Below are positions 35,894-45,296 of a stretch of DNA of 64,000 nucleotides, piece by piece. The notes beneath the pieces are model-generated. The model was not told where the DNA came from. It saw only the letters and a program-made list of their open reading frames with translations, and did not search any database. A program made the position numbers and the translations under genes. How positions within the stretch are numbered: the first letter of the stretch is position 1; the number at the start of each line of letters is the position of its first letter. Origin of the DNA: Cephalothrix simula (Eukaryota > Nemertea > Palaeonemertea > Archinemertea > Cephalotrichidae); assembly GCA_035591015.1 (NCBI GenBank), contig JAXIUW010011119.1:1-64000 (forward strand). The letters run 5' to 3'.

Positions 35894-36054
35894 AGAATGT
35901 TCGGTAGAATTAGATTTACCATAAAAGTTTCATTGTTTGAAATCATAGCATTTAGAGATTCGATGGTTCAATTTGTTGCTGACAATAGCTAATCAATACG
36001 GTTAGAAACTTCGCCAAAAGTTTAAGTTCACAAGAATATATTCAATAATATATC

Positions 36055-36090
36055 AAGGCATAGATTAAGACATAGATTAAGGCATAGCCC
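36055..36090. repeat. 12-bp tandem repeat, three copies
   Basis: AAGGCATAGATT, AAGACATAGATT and AAGGCATAGCCC are in register in the spacer upstream of lolD. Confidence 0.75.
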
Positions 36091-36144
36091 TATAAGTATT
36101 TATTGGCATAATTTACTGGCATAGCATCAGCATTAATAATGAGG

Positions 36145-36720
36145 CTAATCTAGGCTGATTATTCTGTCAAAGGCACTTTGGTCAGCACTGGGCTTAATGA
36201 ATATTAATTTGCTTTGATCTGTCCGATTATTAACACTAAAAATGACTTTTTCTACCACAGAATCATAGTCTTCGTGTTGGTCAAATATGCGTAGATTAGC
36301 ATCTGATAAAAGCAGTTTGAATACAATAAACCTATAGCGCAACTTATTTGGGCAGTGTATAAGTGGCCTTTTGCGGCTACGGAGATCAATTTCTAAGTTA
36401 TCAAGTAAAATTTCAACTGGTCGGCGCTTATCAAGCATTATATAGCGAGGCACCCCACGTTGCCCCATAAAATCTAATATGCTTATGTTCCAGTCTTGCT
36501 TACTACAAAGTGCCGTGTCAGATTGAGTCGCTAAAGATTGAGGCTCAATCAGTCGCCCCTTGCTAGGGTCTCTGGCACCGCTTAATAATTCAATTAGCAA
36601 CTTACGCTCTAAATCATCTTGGACGATAATGCCTAGGTTTTTGCGTCCTGCAATAGTAAAGTTGAGGGGGCCTAGAGTTGTTCCGGCCGCAGTTATTTGT
36701 ATATCTTCTAAGGTAAGCAT
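36145..36720 (-). CDS. Degenerate ABC ATPase-like protein
   Basis: A 191-residue protein whose layout follows an ABC ATPase but whose catalytic motifs are gone. MLTLEDIQITAAGTTLGPLNFTI matches the opening strands. The Walker A position reads VQDDLERKLLIELLSGARDPSKGRL, with no GxxGxGKS. The signature/Walker B stretch reads NKLRYRFIVFKLLLSDANLR then IFDQHED instead of LSGGQ...LLDEP. The H-loop position reads IKPSADQ, and the end FDRIISLD fits. The frame is uninterrupted. The start at 36720 avoids overlap with the divergent gene at 36802; an in-frame start at 36912 exists. It may be a regulator or a gene in decay. Confidence 0.55.
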   Translation of the reverse strand: MLTLEDIQITAAGTTLGPLNFTIAGRKNLGIIVQDDLERKLLIELLSGARDPSKGRLIEPQSLATQSDTALCSKQDWNISILDFMGQRGVPRYIMLDKRRPVEILLDNLEIDLRSRKRPLIHCPNKLRYRFIVFKLLLSDANLRIFDQHEDYDSVVEKVIFSVNNRTDQSKLIFIKPSADQSAFDRIISLD

Positions 36721-36801
36721 GACACATAATTGCTCAAGGCGATAATTTTCCTTAAATGCTTCTCTGATATAGTATAGCAGAATATAGCTGAGACCAATTG
36801 T

Positions 36802-37521
36802 ATGCTTGGAGGCTCCCGCACAATTTTTAAGCAAGAAACCGCTATTGGCGAAGTTTGGGTAACCGAATATCGTGGTCGGCGTCAATTGCACATTGATAAT
36901 TCTGTAGTGCAAGGTGCTATGGAGCTTAAAGATATCAATAAATTAGTGGTGATTTATACCCGATGTATGGCCAACTTTGTTCATATTTTACCTAGTGCCA
37001 ACAACATACTGCATTTAGGGCTAGGTGCTGGCTCTGTGGTGCGCTATATAAACCATTATTTACCACATATTAAGCAAACCGTAGTTGAGATAGAGCCAAC
37101 CATTGTAGATGTTTGCCGTGATTTCTTTCATTTGCCTCAATCACAGAATATCTGCGTAGTTACGGCTGATGCGGGTTCATACATAGAAGAAGACCATGCA
37201 CCCTACGATGTCATACTAATTGACGCCTTCACTGGTGGTGGTATTGCTGACTTTGTGCTTGCCGATAATTTTGGGTTGCGGCTTCGGCAAAGACTAAGTG
37301 ATAAAGGCATGGCGGTAATCAATGTTTGGTCTAATCCGCCTACAACCTACCGCATTTTGGTTGATAACATGCTGCGTAATTTTCCTTATTTATACTATGA
37401 AAAGGCGCAAACCTTGGGTAATAGAGTGTTATTTCCCTGCATAGAAAAACCTCACTACATCTATGACAGTCTGATTGAAATTATTCCTCGGCAAAATTCC
37501 TTCTTTCAAAAGCAGCTTTAA
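36802..37521 (+). CDS. Spermidine synthase-like methyltransferase-fold protein
   Basis: A 239-residue class I SAM-fold protein of the spermine/spermidine synthase family. Seen are ILHLGLGAGSVVRYI (nucleotide loop), VVEIEPTIVDVCRDFF (acidic ribose-binding motif), ADAGSYI and YDVILIDAFTGGG. True SpeE enzymes carry GGGDGG and D-x-x-D-P motifs; here the loop is GLGAGS and DAFTGGG replaces DSTDP, as in many uncharacterised paralogues. It is near an arginine decarboxylase-agmatinase gene (convergent), so a polyamine role is tempting, but aminopropyl transfer is unproven. Confidence 0.72.
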   Translation: MLGGSRTIFKQETAIGEVWVTEYRGRRQLHIDNSVVQGAMELKDINKLVVIYTRCMANFVHILPSANNILHLGLGAGSVVRYINHYLPHIKQTVVEIEPTIVDVCRDFFHLPQSQNICVVTADAGSYIEEDHAPYDVILIDAFTGGGIADFVLADNFGLRLRQRLSDKGMAVINVWSNPPTTYRILVDNMLRNFPYLYYEKAQTLGNRVLFPCIEKPHYIYDSLIEIIPRQNSFFQKQL

Positions 37522-37599
37522 CATAGACGCACATCTTGCCTAAGAACAGAGCTTGCTCGTAGCCAAGTCAGGCCAAATTAGTTAGCTTTGTGCCAAGCA

Positions 37600-37647
37600 T
37601 CATGGTAGACGACATGGTCAACAACATAGTCAACAAAATAGTTGCAA
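37600..37647. repeat. 12-bp tandem repeat, four degenerate copies
   Basis: TCATGGTAGACG, ACATGGTCAACA, ACATAGTCAACA and AAATAGTTGCAA follow one another between the 3' ends of two convergent genes. Confidence 0.75.
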
Positions 37648-37669
37648 GCAAAACCATCGCAAAAAGAAA

Positions 37670-40585
37670 CTATAATGGGCGACTGGCCGAGAGATAGCCA
37701 ATCAGCTTATAGACTAACCTAGCTGCCAGAAAATGATTGGCATGAAAGCCGGCTTGAGGCAGTAACTCATTGACATCAAAGCCAAGTACCCGACGGCCAT
37801 GAGTTATTTTGGCCAGCAGATTAAGTAAATCGTACCAACCCAAGCCCCCCGGTTCTGGCGTGCCGGTGGCCATCATTATAGAGGGGTCTAGTCCATCAAC
37901 ATCAATGGTAATGTAAATGGTATCAGGTAGTTTATTCAGTAGATTATCTATCCAGCTCGCATCATTATTGAGCCGATGCGCCCAGTAGAAGTTTTCTTCA
38001 AGATGATTATTCCGAATAAAATCTATCTCTTCCGGCGACAATGAGCGAATGCCTACCGCATGTACGGGCACATCTAAATCAAAAATGCGGCGCATTACGC
38101 AGGCATGATTGTAAATAGAGCCTTCGTAGTCATGGCGCAGGTCGGCATGGGCATCAATCTGAATAATTCCAAAGTTAGAATAATGCTTAACCAAAGCCTC
38201 AACTATGGGCAAAGTGATACTATGTTCGCCGCCAAGCCCAACAACGTGCTTTTTGGTTGCAACATGAGGCTCTACCGCATGCTTAATTAGGTTTAGGTCA
38301 GCACGTTGATTAGTGTAGTCAAATTTAAGCAAGGGCATGGTAATAATGCCGTATTCATCAATTAGAGCATCTTGCTGCTCATCGTAGCGTTCTAGCTGGC
38401 ATGATGCCTCTAAAATTGCTTGAGGAGCATGTTCGGTGCCCTTCTTCCAGCTAGTGGTAGCTTCGTAGGGTAGAGGGCAAATAACTACACGCGCCTCGTC
38501 ATAATTGGTTTGCTGCAAGTCATCAGCACCAAAATGCAAATGCTGCGCTGAATTAGCCGCCACCGCATCGGCTTTAGGACTAACCTGCTCAGGCCGTAAA
38601 TACGGCGTTTGAGCAAGCATAGACAAGCTCAATCTAATTGCTTTAGCATTAGGGGCATGACCGAGCTGGAGTGCGGCATTATGTAAATCTGCATCAATGT
38701 TGGCAAAGCCCATTGCGCTAAGTATGTCTGCACAACTTTGCGCCGAACGATTGAGCTTGGTACTAAATTCAGCTTTGGCATTAATAGCTACATCAATGCG
38801 TGGAGTGTCTCCAAGCAGATTATGCTGCTCACCAAGAACTTCTTGATAGGCTCCAATCATAAAGATACCCAAATAATAATCTTCAGTTTGATCAGCCTCA
38901 TGTAGCCAAATATATGGCTGAACTCCGTCTTCTAGCACATACTTTAGTAGGCGACCGTCAGAATCGCAGGTTAAATCATGAATGCGGGCGAGAACATCAG
39001 GGCGTTGATTAAGCCATTGCAAGGGTACTACGGGGAATTCTTGCCCAATAGCCCAGCTATCAGGCACGCTTTTGAATAAAGAAAAATTGCCACGATAACT
39101 CTGCGGATAAGACCGCCGTAGGCTGTCAAGCTCGGCTCTGATTTTAACCAATGTAGCTAGATCTAGTGTTCCTAAACGAAATTGCTGCGCACAATTAGCC
39201 CGTAGTCGCTCCAAGCTCGGCTCGTCAATATTAGGCTTTGTTGACTTAAGATCTGCCGTCTTAGAACCATCATTGTTAGAACCATTATTATCGGGATTAT
39301 CGGCTCGGAGCTTAATCTTTAATGCCTCAAGTTCTGAAAACAATGCACTGCGCACAGCGACATGTGTGGCATCATCCGTAGGGTTAGAGGCTGGTTGAGC
39401 TTTTTCAGTACCGTCAAGAACTATGGCTTGAATAAGTCCATTATGAGCATCCTCGGCCTCAAAAATGCTACTAAGGCCATTATTGATATTAGTGTCTTTG
39501 CCAGAAAGATTTAAGCGTTGAGCATTAAAAATAAAAACTCCATGCTGTGCACTACACGCCCGCCCCGATTCAGTGATTAAGCAGGGGTGCTTAACATTAT
39601 GCTCTGCCAGCACGTTAACTAGATTACTAACTATGGCTTGTGCATATTCTTCAACAGAATATTCGCAGCTAAAGCCCTCTCCGCTATTGGTTCCGTTATA
39701 GTCAACGCCCAGACCACCACCAAGGTCTAGATACTCAATTTGAAAGCCCAGCTGGCTTAATTCAACGCAGTAGCGTCCCATTTCTTTGGCGATTAGGGCG
39801 ATGGTTTCTAGGTAAGGTAGCTGGCTGCCTGCATGTAAATGCAAGAGCTTGAGACATTCCATACGCCCAGTTTTTTTCAAAGATTGGCAAAGCTGCCAAA
39901 GCTCAATAGTGGTTAGGCCAAACTTTGCATTATCACCGCTAGAATCTTCCCAGCGGCCATGGCTAGGCTCTAATAAGCGTAACCTAACCCCCAAAGGTAA
40001 GGGCTGTTTTTGGCTAAAATGCAGATAGAGGATGAACTCATGCAGATTATTGATTACCGGGTAAATCAGTTTGCCAATTTTGCTCCATTCGGCAATTAGC
40101 TCAAAACATTCATAATCTTTGTAGCCATTAACGATGATAGCTTGGGCTTCATGAAAGCTAAGAGCAGCAAGTAACTCACTTTTTGAGCCAACCTCTAAGG
40201 CTATGGGTTGCTGAGATAGGCTGAACACCTTGCTGATAAAAGATTTTGATGGATTAACCTTTAGCGGTAGGGCATATAGATAGTCTTGCTGATAATTGGC
40301 AGCAGTCATGGCTGCGCTAAAGGCGTTCTGTATTCGGCGCAAAACAGCCTCAATAATATGCGGAAAATGCAGAATAAATGGCGGATAAATGCCCTGCTTA
40401 CGCAAGCTCTGCACAATTTCAGGCAGGCTGACTTTGGCTGTATTATCAGGTAGATAATGGATGGCTAAGTCTCCTGCATCCGTTACAGAAAAAAATCCTT
40501 CAGACCACTTGCTGACTCCATAAAGAGACTGCCCAGCATGGCTAGACCATGGCTGAATATTTTTTTTAAGATTGGTCTTGAGCAT
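37670..40585 (-). CDS. Bifunctional arginine decarboxylase-agmatinase fusion (SpeA-SpeB)
   Basis: One 971-residue frame. Residues about 10-660 are biosynthetic SpeA: PLP lysine 109 in ALPLKVNP, ALEVGSKSELLAAL, LHLHAGSQLP, LDLGGGLGVDYNG, ESGRACSAQHG and the C-terminal DLTCDSDG. A short polar insert near residue 430 is low complexity. After a linker, residues about 690-965 are agmatinase with all manganese motifs: GGEHS, IDAHADLRHD and DVDGLDPS, plus GGLGWYDLL. Together they convert arginine to agmatine and then to putrescine plus urea. SpeA and SpeB are normally separate proteins, often neighbours. No in-frame stop separates the halves. Confidence 0.92.
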   Translation of the reverse strand: MLKTNLKKNIQPWSSHAGQSLYGVSKWSEGFFSVTDAGDLAIHYLPDNTAKVSLPEIVQSLRKQGIYPPFILHFPHIIEAVLRRIQNAFSAAMTAANYQQDYLYALPLKVNPSKSFISKVFSLSQQPIALEVGSKSELLAALSFHEAQAIIVNGYKDYECFELIAEWSKIGKLIYPVINNLHEFILYLHFSQKQPLPLGVRLRLLEPSHGRWEDSSGDNAKFGLTTIELWQLCQSLKKTGRMECLKLLHLHAGSQLPYLETIALIAKEMGRYCVELSQLGFQIEYLDLGGGLGVDYNGTNSGEGFSCEYSVEEYAQAIVSNLVNVLAEHNVKHPCLITESGRACSAQHGVFIFNAQRLNLSGKDTNINNGLSSIFEAEDAHNGLIQAIVLDGTEKAQPASNPTDDATHVAVRSALFSELEALKIKLRADNPDNNGSNNDGSKTADLKSTKPNIDEPSLERLRANCAQQFRLGTLDLATLVKIRAELDSLRRSYPQSYRGNFSLFKSVPDSWAIGQEFPVVPLQWLNQRPDVLARIHDLTCDSDGRLLKYVLEDGVQPYIWLHEADQTEDYYLGIFMIGAYQEVLGEQHNLLGDTPRIDVAINAKAEFSTKLNRSAQSCADILSAMGFANIDADLHNAALQLGHAPNAKAIRLSLSMLAQTPYLRPEQVSPKADAVAANSAQHLHFGADDLQQTNYDEARVVICPLPYEATTSWKKGTEHAPQAILEASCQLERYDEQQDALIDEYGIITMPLLKFDYTNQRADLNLIKHAVEPHVATKKHVVGLGGEHSITLPIVEALVKHYSNFGIIQIDAHADLRHDYEGSIYNHACVMRRIFDLDVPVHAVGIRSLSPEEIDFIRNNHLEENFYWAHRLNNDASWIDNLLNKLPDTIYITIDVDGLDPSIMMATGTPEPGGLGWYDLLNLLAKITHGRRVLGFDVNELLPQAGFHANHFLAARLVYKLIGYLSASRPL

Positions 40586-41447
40586 CGGTTGAAATTTGTA
40601 TTTAGATAATTTAGATATTCGTATTTAGGTTATTGTCAATCAAGTTTAATTATTTCTGATTGTTTCTGATTGTTTTTAATTATTATTAAAGCAGTAAACT
40701 AGCGCAGATTTACAGCAATAGTTATCGCCACCAAGACAGCTAAATTATATTGATGGCCTAGTTGGCAAATTATTCATTATGCTTTGCAGAACACATCTTC
40801 AGCATAATACTATAGATTACGCTAACTACGCTCATCAAAACTATATCTATGCCATTATGCGCATAAGCTATTAATCCATGAGGCATTAATTCATGGTCAT
40901 TGACCCATGAGTCATTAATCTATGAGTAATTATATTCACGAGAATATGCCCACGAGGGCTATCACCTTATGCCGTCAAACTCTACTTATGATAAGTCTAT
41001 GGTTTAGTCTTATATTTTGTTGAGCATCATCGTACTTCAAGCCTGATAAGGGGCAGTTTTTCACTATTGATGGCAAATACCGCCGGTTCTGGTTCTTCAA
41101 GATGACTTTAGGCAGCAACTTATTTTTGCACCAACTATGCTTGCGGTAGTGTTGCTGATGCAGAACTATTTTGATAATGGTTATAGCCGGTAAGGTTTGT
41201 TCTAAGAACACCGTCAACGCTATCCATAAAATATAGCCAACTTATGATTGCGGAGATGATAGCATAGGTGCTGGCATATCCTAGATGTTTGATTTTAGAT
41301 TGATATTTAGCATTTAAGCCTTTGAGCGACTTTAGGCCGTTGGGAGCTTAGGCGGCTTAGTGTACAATAACTGCGGAATATATGCCTTTGATTATAAGAG
41401 GCGCATAATTGGTGCTGAACCAAGTTTGGTGCCATAACTAGCGTTGG
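40586..41447. other. Intergenic region with repeats and a possible coding remnant
   Basis: No intact gene is evident in 862 bp. Around 40865-40925, CATGAGGCATTAATT-like units recur at roughly 14 bp. A plus-strand frame around 41024-41148 reads as a plausible protein fragment (FKPDKGQFFTIDG and then RRFWFFKMTLG), but lacks a start, has no ribosome binding site, and is closed by TAG, so it may be a pseudogene remnant or chance. An 80-codon minus ORF over the same bases looks like random sequence. Confidence 0.45.
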
Positions 41448-42422
41448 TTGGCGCACTATACAAAGATGACTCACTCTAGCCTTTCTAAGTCTACTGTCTC
41501 ACCAGCTCTTTCTGCGCCGAGCTTACTAAAACCGGCAGATAAGGTGGCTCTGTTTGCGCCAGCTTCGCATCTTGGTGAAGATGGCCATATTCGCTATGCT
41601 AGAGCGGTGCAAACTCTGCATGATTGGGGGCTGGAGGTAGTCAATCATGATGCGCAGCAACTAAAGTATTTTTCTTTAGCAGGCACAGATGCCCAGCGTG
41701 CCAAGGCTTTTGTAGATTTATATTCTAATCCAGAAATAAAGGCACTTTTTTCTACTAGAGGTGGCTATGGTTGCTTTAGGATGCTCAAGCATGTTGACCA
41801 TCGCCAACTTAAAACAGCGGGATTAAAGTGGTGTACAGGATTTAGCGACTGTACGGTTTTGCTAGCTTACTTGCTCCAAGAGCTGGGATTAAAGGCAATT
41901 CATGGACAGTGCTTGGCACCGTCACTAAAGGCTGACCAGCATTATCAGCTTGGGATGGATGCACTCTATGCAGCACTTTTTAAGGGCAAATACCCTAGCT
42001 TTGAGCTTACTTGCCTAACCAAAGCCATTGCCACAGAAGACTGCTTGCCCTTGATTGGAGGCAACTTGACCATGCTGTGTAGCCTAATTGGTACTAAGTG
42101 GCAGCTTAATTACTCTGCGCCACACTATCTATTTCTTGAGGATTATAACGAGCCAGAATATCGTCTTGACCGACTTTTCTATCAATGGCAGGCTAGCGGC
42201 AGCCTTAACCATGTTAAGGCCATTTTGCTAGGAAGTTTTGAGGGTTGTAGTATGGCCAAAAACTTTAGTGGCCTCTGGGGAGAAAGCCTGCTCAACAGCA
42301 ATATTCCCGTTTACAGCGGTATGTTGGCCGGTCATGCCCACCCTAATTATCCGTTATTGCTGGGGCATAATTACGGCCTCAAACACCTTGCTTCAGGCAA
42401 GGCACTGCTAACATCAGCTTGA
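41448..42422 (+). CDS. ldcA: LD-carboxypeptidase (peptidase S66)
   Basis: A 324-residue S66 family protein that removes the terminal D-Ala from L,D-tetrapeptides during murein recycling. The nucleophile serine lies in WCTGFSDCTVLLAYL, the glutamate in YLFLEDYNEPEYRLDR, and the histidine in LAGHAHPNYPLLLGHN. The N-terminal KPADKVALFAPAS and the STRGGYGCFRML segment are typical. The first ~25 residues are polar and poorly conserved, and MTHSSLS at 41466 is an alternative start. A thioesterase gene follows after about 30 bp. Confidence 0.92.
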   Translation: MAHYTKMTHSSLSKSTVSPALSAPSLLKPADKVALFAPASHLGEDGHIRYARAVQTLHDWGLEVVNHDAQQLKYFSLAGTDAQRAKAFVDLYSNPEIKALFSTRGGYGCFRMLKHVDHRQLKTAGLKWCTGFSDCTVLLAYLLQELGLKAIHGQCLAPSLKADQHYQLGMDALYAALFKGKYPSFELTCLTKAIATEDCLPLIGGNLTMLCSLIGTKWQLNYSAPHYLFLEDYNEPEYRLDRLFYQWQASGSLNHVKAILLGSFEGCSMAKNFSGLWGESLLNSNIPVYSGMLAGHAHPNYPLLLGHNYGLKHLASGKALLTSA

Positions 42423-42453
42423 CTATATAATTGATATTATAAGGCAAAACACT

Positions 42454-42903
42454 ATGCTCTGTTACTATTCTTACCATGGTCAAGTGCGTGACTCAGACCT
42501 TGACCAATTCGCCGTTGTTAATAACTCTGTATATTCTAGGTACTTAGAGCATGGGCGACATCTTTTGCTAGGAGCGGTGGGCCTTCATCCAGCGCAGTCT
42601 AACCAGAATAATGAGTCTTGGGTGCTATCTAAGATTCTGATTGATTTCTGCGCTTCATTGACTTCTGGCGATGAGTATCGCGTTGATAGCGGGTTGGCAG
42701 AAATTAAAAAAGTTCGCCTAGTATTCACTCAACAAATATACTGCTTTGACAAACTCATTGTTAAAGCATGGGCTGAGGCCGCTCTCTTAAATGGAGCAGG
42801 CAAGCCTATTCCTCTGCCCATAACAATAACCAAAAAACTAGAACAATATCGCTGCACAGTGCCTAATCCATTTAGTCGGCACCGGGTGCAAGGCACTAGT
42901 TAA
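42454..42903 (+). CDS. Acyl-CoA thioesterase, 4HBT/YbgC-like hotdog protein
   Basis: A 149-residue single hotdog domain. VRDSDLDQFAVVNNSVYSRYLEHGRHLLL carries the DxDxFGHVNN-like motif of 4-hydroxybenzoyl-CoA/YbgC thioesterases, with the catalytic Asp and the YLEHGR helix. The G/H normally before VNN is A/V here, a small departure from consensus. The substrate acyl group is unknown. It converges on lon with a 4-bp overlap of the 3' ends. Confidence 0.82.
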   Translation: MLCYYSYHGQVRDSDLDQFAVVNNSVYSRYLEHGRHLLLGAVGLHPAQSNQNNESWVLSKILIDFCASLTSGDEYRVDSGLAEIKKVRLVFTQQIYCFDKLIVKAWAEAALLNGAGKPIPLPITITKKLEQYRCTVPNPFSRHRVQGTS

Positions 42904-45296
42904 TAAGAGCTCCCTGATGCAGAAATAGCCTCAAGTCCGTTGTTTTTTAGGCTATCAATGGGTATCAACGGTCGCTCTAAGACCTGTGACAGTACCTCGT
43001 CAAAGTAATCCAGCAGCTTTATGTCTAAGGTTTTCTCTAGCTCAGACGGCAACTCGGTTAAACTGTGCTGGTTAGCCTTTGGAATTATCGCCGTAGTGAT
43101 TCGTCCACGCTTGGCCGCTAAAAGTTTTTCTTTGAGGCCACCAATGGGCAATATTTTGCCTTGTAGGGTTATCTCACCGGTCATGGCAATGTCTCTGCGC
43201 ACTGGTATTTGAGTGAAGGCGCTCACAATAGAGGTGGCAATGGCAATTCCCGCCGATGGTCCATCTTTTTTGATAGCTCCTTCAGGAAAGTGTACGTGTG
43301 CATCATGGATAACAAATTGCGCTGGAGTTATGCCGAATTGTAGGCTATGCGAACGCACATAGCTCATAGCTGCCCGCACTGATTCACGCATGGTTTCGCC
43401 GAGCTGTCCGGTGATAATCACCCTGCCAGTGCCGGGCATCAGTGAAACTTCAATAAATAATAATTCGCCGCCCATTGGCGTCCATGACATACCCGTGGTT
43501 ACTCCGATGGTATTGTTTGATAAGGCCGTATCATGCCGATAGGGTGGCACTCCCAAAAATTTGGCCAAACCAGCCTTGGTTACTGAAACCTTGGATTGCG
43601 AGGGATTCTTAACCATCTTCACTGCGACTTTGCGACATATTCTGCCAATTTCACGTTCAAGATTCCGCACCCCAGATTCTCTAGTGTAGTTTTGAATGAT
43701 AACTTGCAGAGTACGCTTAGGAATAGTGATGTTATCTGCCGATAAACCATTTTCAGTGGTCTGCTTTTTGATGAGATGGCGGATGGCGATATTCTCTTTT
43801 TCGTGCTCGGTATAACCCGGAACTTGAATAACCTCCATCCGATCGCGCAACGCTGATGGAATGCCCTCGGTATAGTTAGCCGTACACAAAAACAAAACAT
43901 TAGAGAGGTCATATTCAACCTCTAGGTAGTGATCCATAAAGGTATCATTCTGTTCGGGGTCTAAAACCTCTAGCAATCCTGCTGCCGGATCACCAAATTG
44001 GCTGCTGGTTATTTTGTCAACTTCATCTAATAAAATTAATGGGTTCTGACTTTTAGCCTTTTTAATAGCCTGAATAATCTTGCCGGGAAATGCTCCTACA
44101 TAAGTGCGGCGATGCCCGCGGATTTCGGCTTCATCACGAATTCCGCCCAAACTAATGCGCTCAAATTTTCTGCCCAACGCCTTAGCAATTGAACGTGCCA
44201 ACGATGTTTTTCCAACACCCGGAGGCCCCATCAAACACAAAATTGGCCCCTTGGTTTTGCCCATCTTTCCGGCTACAGCCAAGTATTCAATAATGCGTTC
44301 TTTTACGGTTTCAAGGCCATAATGGTCTTGGTCAAGAATTTTTTCGGCATTTCTAAAATCTAAATTATCCTTAGTATACTGCCCCCATGGCATTCCGAGC
44401 AGGGTATCAAGATAATTGCGTGATACATTTGCCTCAGCACTCATCGGCGACATGAGCTTGAGTTTTTTAAGCTCTTTATTAGCGACTTCAAGGGCTTCGC
44501 TACTTAGGGCCAGCTTTTTAATTTTGTTTTCATATTCAGATATTTCAGCCTTGCTGTCTTCACCAAGGTTAAGCTCTTTATGAATGGCCTTTAGTTGCTC
44601 ATTAAGGTAATACTCTTTTTGAGTTTTTCCGATTTGACCTTGAACACGCTCACGTAGCTTTCTTTCTAGTCGTTTAATTTCAATGTCTTCCATCATGAGC
44701 TCAAAAACTTTTTCTAAGCGCATACGCGGATGCTCTATCTCTAGCAGTTCTTGCTTTTTATGAACCTCAATTCCCAAAAGAGGCGCTAGTTTGTCAGCTA
44801 GAAGATCAGGCGGTGTGTTGTGCAATGACAATTGTTCAATGCCCTCGGTATTTTTGCGGATGTCTTTGAAGTAGTGATTACTCTCAGTTTGCACTGTTTT
44901 TGCCAAAGCAATCCATTCTAAATCAATCTCGTAGTCAGCCTCAATCAGCTCTACGGTCGCAGAGTAGCATCGTTCACTAATTTCAGAATTGACAATTCTC
45001 GCTCTTTGCTGGGCACCAAATATGGCTTTAATTGTGCCATTTGGGAGGCGAATTACTTGCTCAATCGTTCCAATAACTCCAACATCAAATAAGTCTTTGC
45101 GCTGCGGAAGCTCTTTTTTGTGATCACGCTGAGTAACTGCAAAAATCTTCCGATCAGTAGCCAAGGCGACATCAAGAGCCTCAACAGAGTACTTGCGACC
45201 TATGAAAAATGGTGCTGACATTTGCGGAAACACAACCGTATCGCGAATTGGCAGTAGCGGGTAAGTCAGATGTTCTTTAGATTTGTTCTTAGGCAT
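42900..45296 (-). CDS. lon: ATP-dependent protease Lon
   Basis: A 798-residue LonA: N-terminal substrate domain (YPLLPIRDTVVFPQM onward), AAA+ module with Walker A GPPGVGKTS (about 356) and Walker B LILLDEVDKI, the RGHRRTYVGAFPGKI pore region, and the C-terminal serine protease with catalytic Ser in KDGPSAG (about 679) and Lys in GLKEKLLAAKRG. It degrades damaged and regulatory proteins in the cytoplasm. clpX, a frequent neighbour, is absent. About 550 bp of non-coding DNA precede it; I could not make out a heat-shock promoter there. Confidence 0.96.
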   Translation of the reverse strand: MPKNKSKEHLTYPLLPIRDTVVFPQMSAPFFIGRKYSVEALDVALATDRKIFAVTQRDHKKELPQRKDLFDVGVIGTIEQVIRLPNGTIKAIFGAQQRARIVNSEISERCYSATVELIEADYEIDLEWIALAKTVQTESNHYFKDIRKNTEGIEQLSLHNTPPDLLADKLAPLLGIEVHKKQELLEIEHPRMRLEKVFELMMEDIEIKRLERKLRERVQGQIGKTQKEYYLNEQLKAIHKELNLGEDSKAEISEYENKIKKLALSSEALEVANKELKKLKLMSPMSAEANVSRNYLDTLLGMPWGQYTKDNLDFRNAEKILDQDHYGLETVKERIIEYLAVAGKMGKTKGPILCLMGPPGVGKTSLARSIAKALGRKFERISLGGIRDEAEIRGHRRTYVGAFPGKIIQAIKKAKSQNPLILLDEVDKITSSQFGDPAAGLLEVLDPEQNDTFMDHYLEVEYDLSNVLFLCTANYTEGIPSALRDRMEVIQVPGYTEHEKENIAIRHLIKKQTTENGLSADNITIPKRTLQVIIQNYTRESGVRNLEREIGRICRKVAVKMVKNPSQSKVSVTKAGLAKFLGVPPYRHDTALSNNTIGVTTGMSWTPMGGELLFIEVSLMPGTGRVIITGQLGETMRESVRAAMSYVRSHSLQFGITPAQFVIHDAHVHFPEGAIKKDGPSAGIAIATSIVSAFTQIPVRRDIAMTGEITLQGKILPIGGLKEKLLAAKRGRITTAIIPKANQHSLTELPSELEKTLDIKLLDYFDEVLSQVLERPLIPIDSLKNNGLEAISASGSSY

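Noticed and set aside
40975-41217. 80-codon minus-strand ORF
   Set aside because: Residue composition looks random, with no ribosome binding site and no recognisable pattern.
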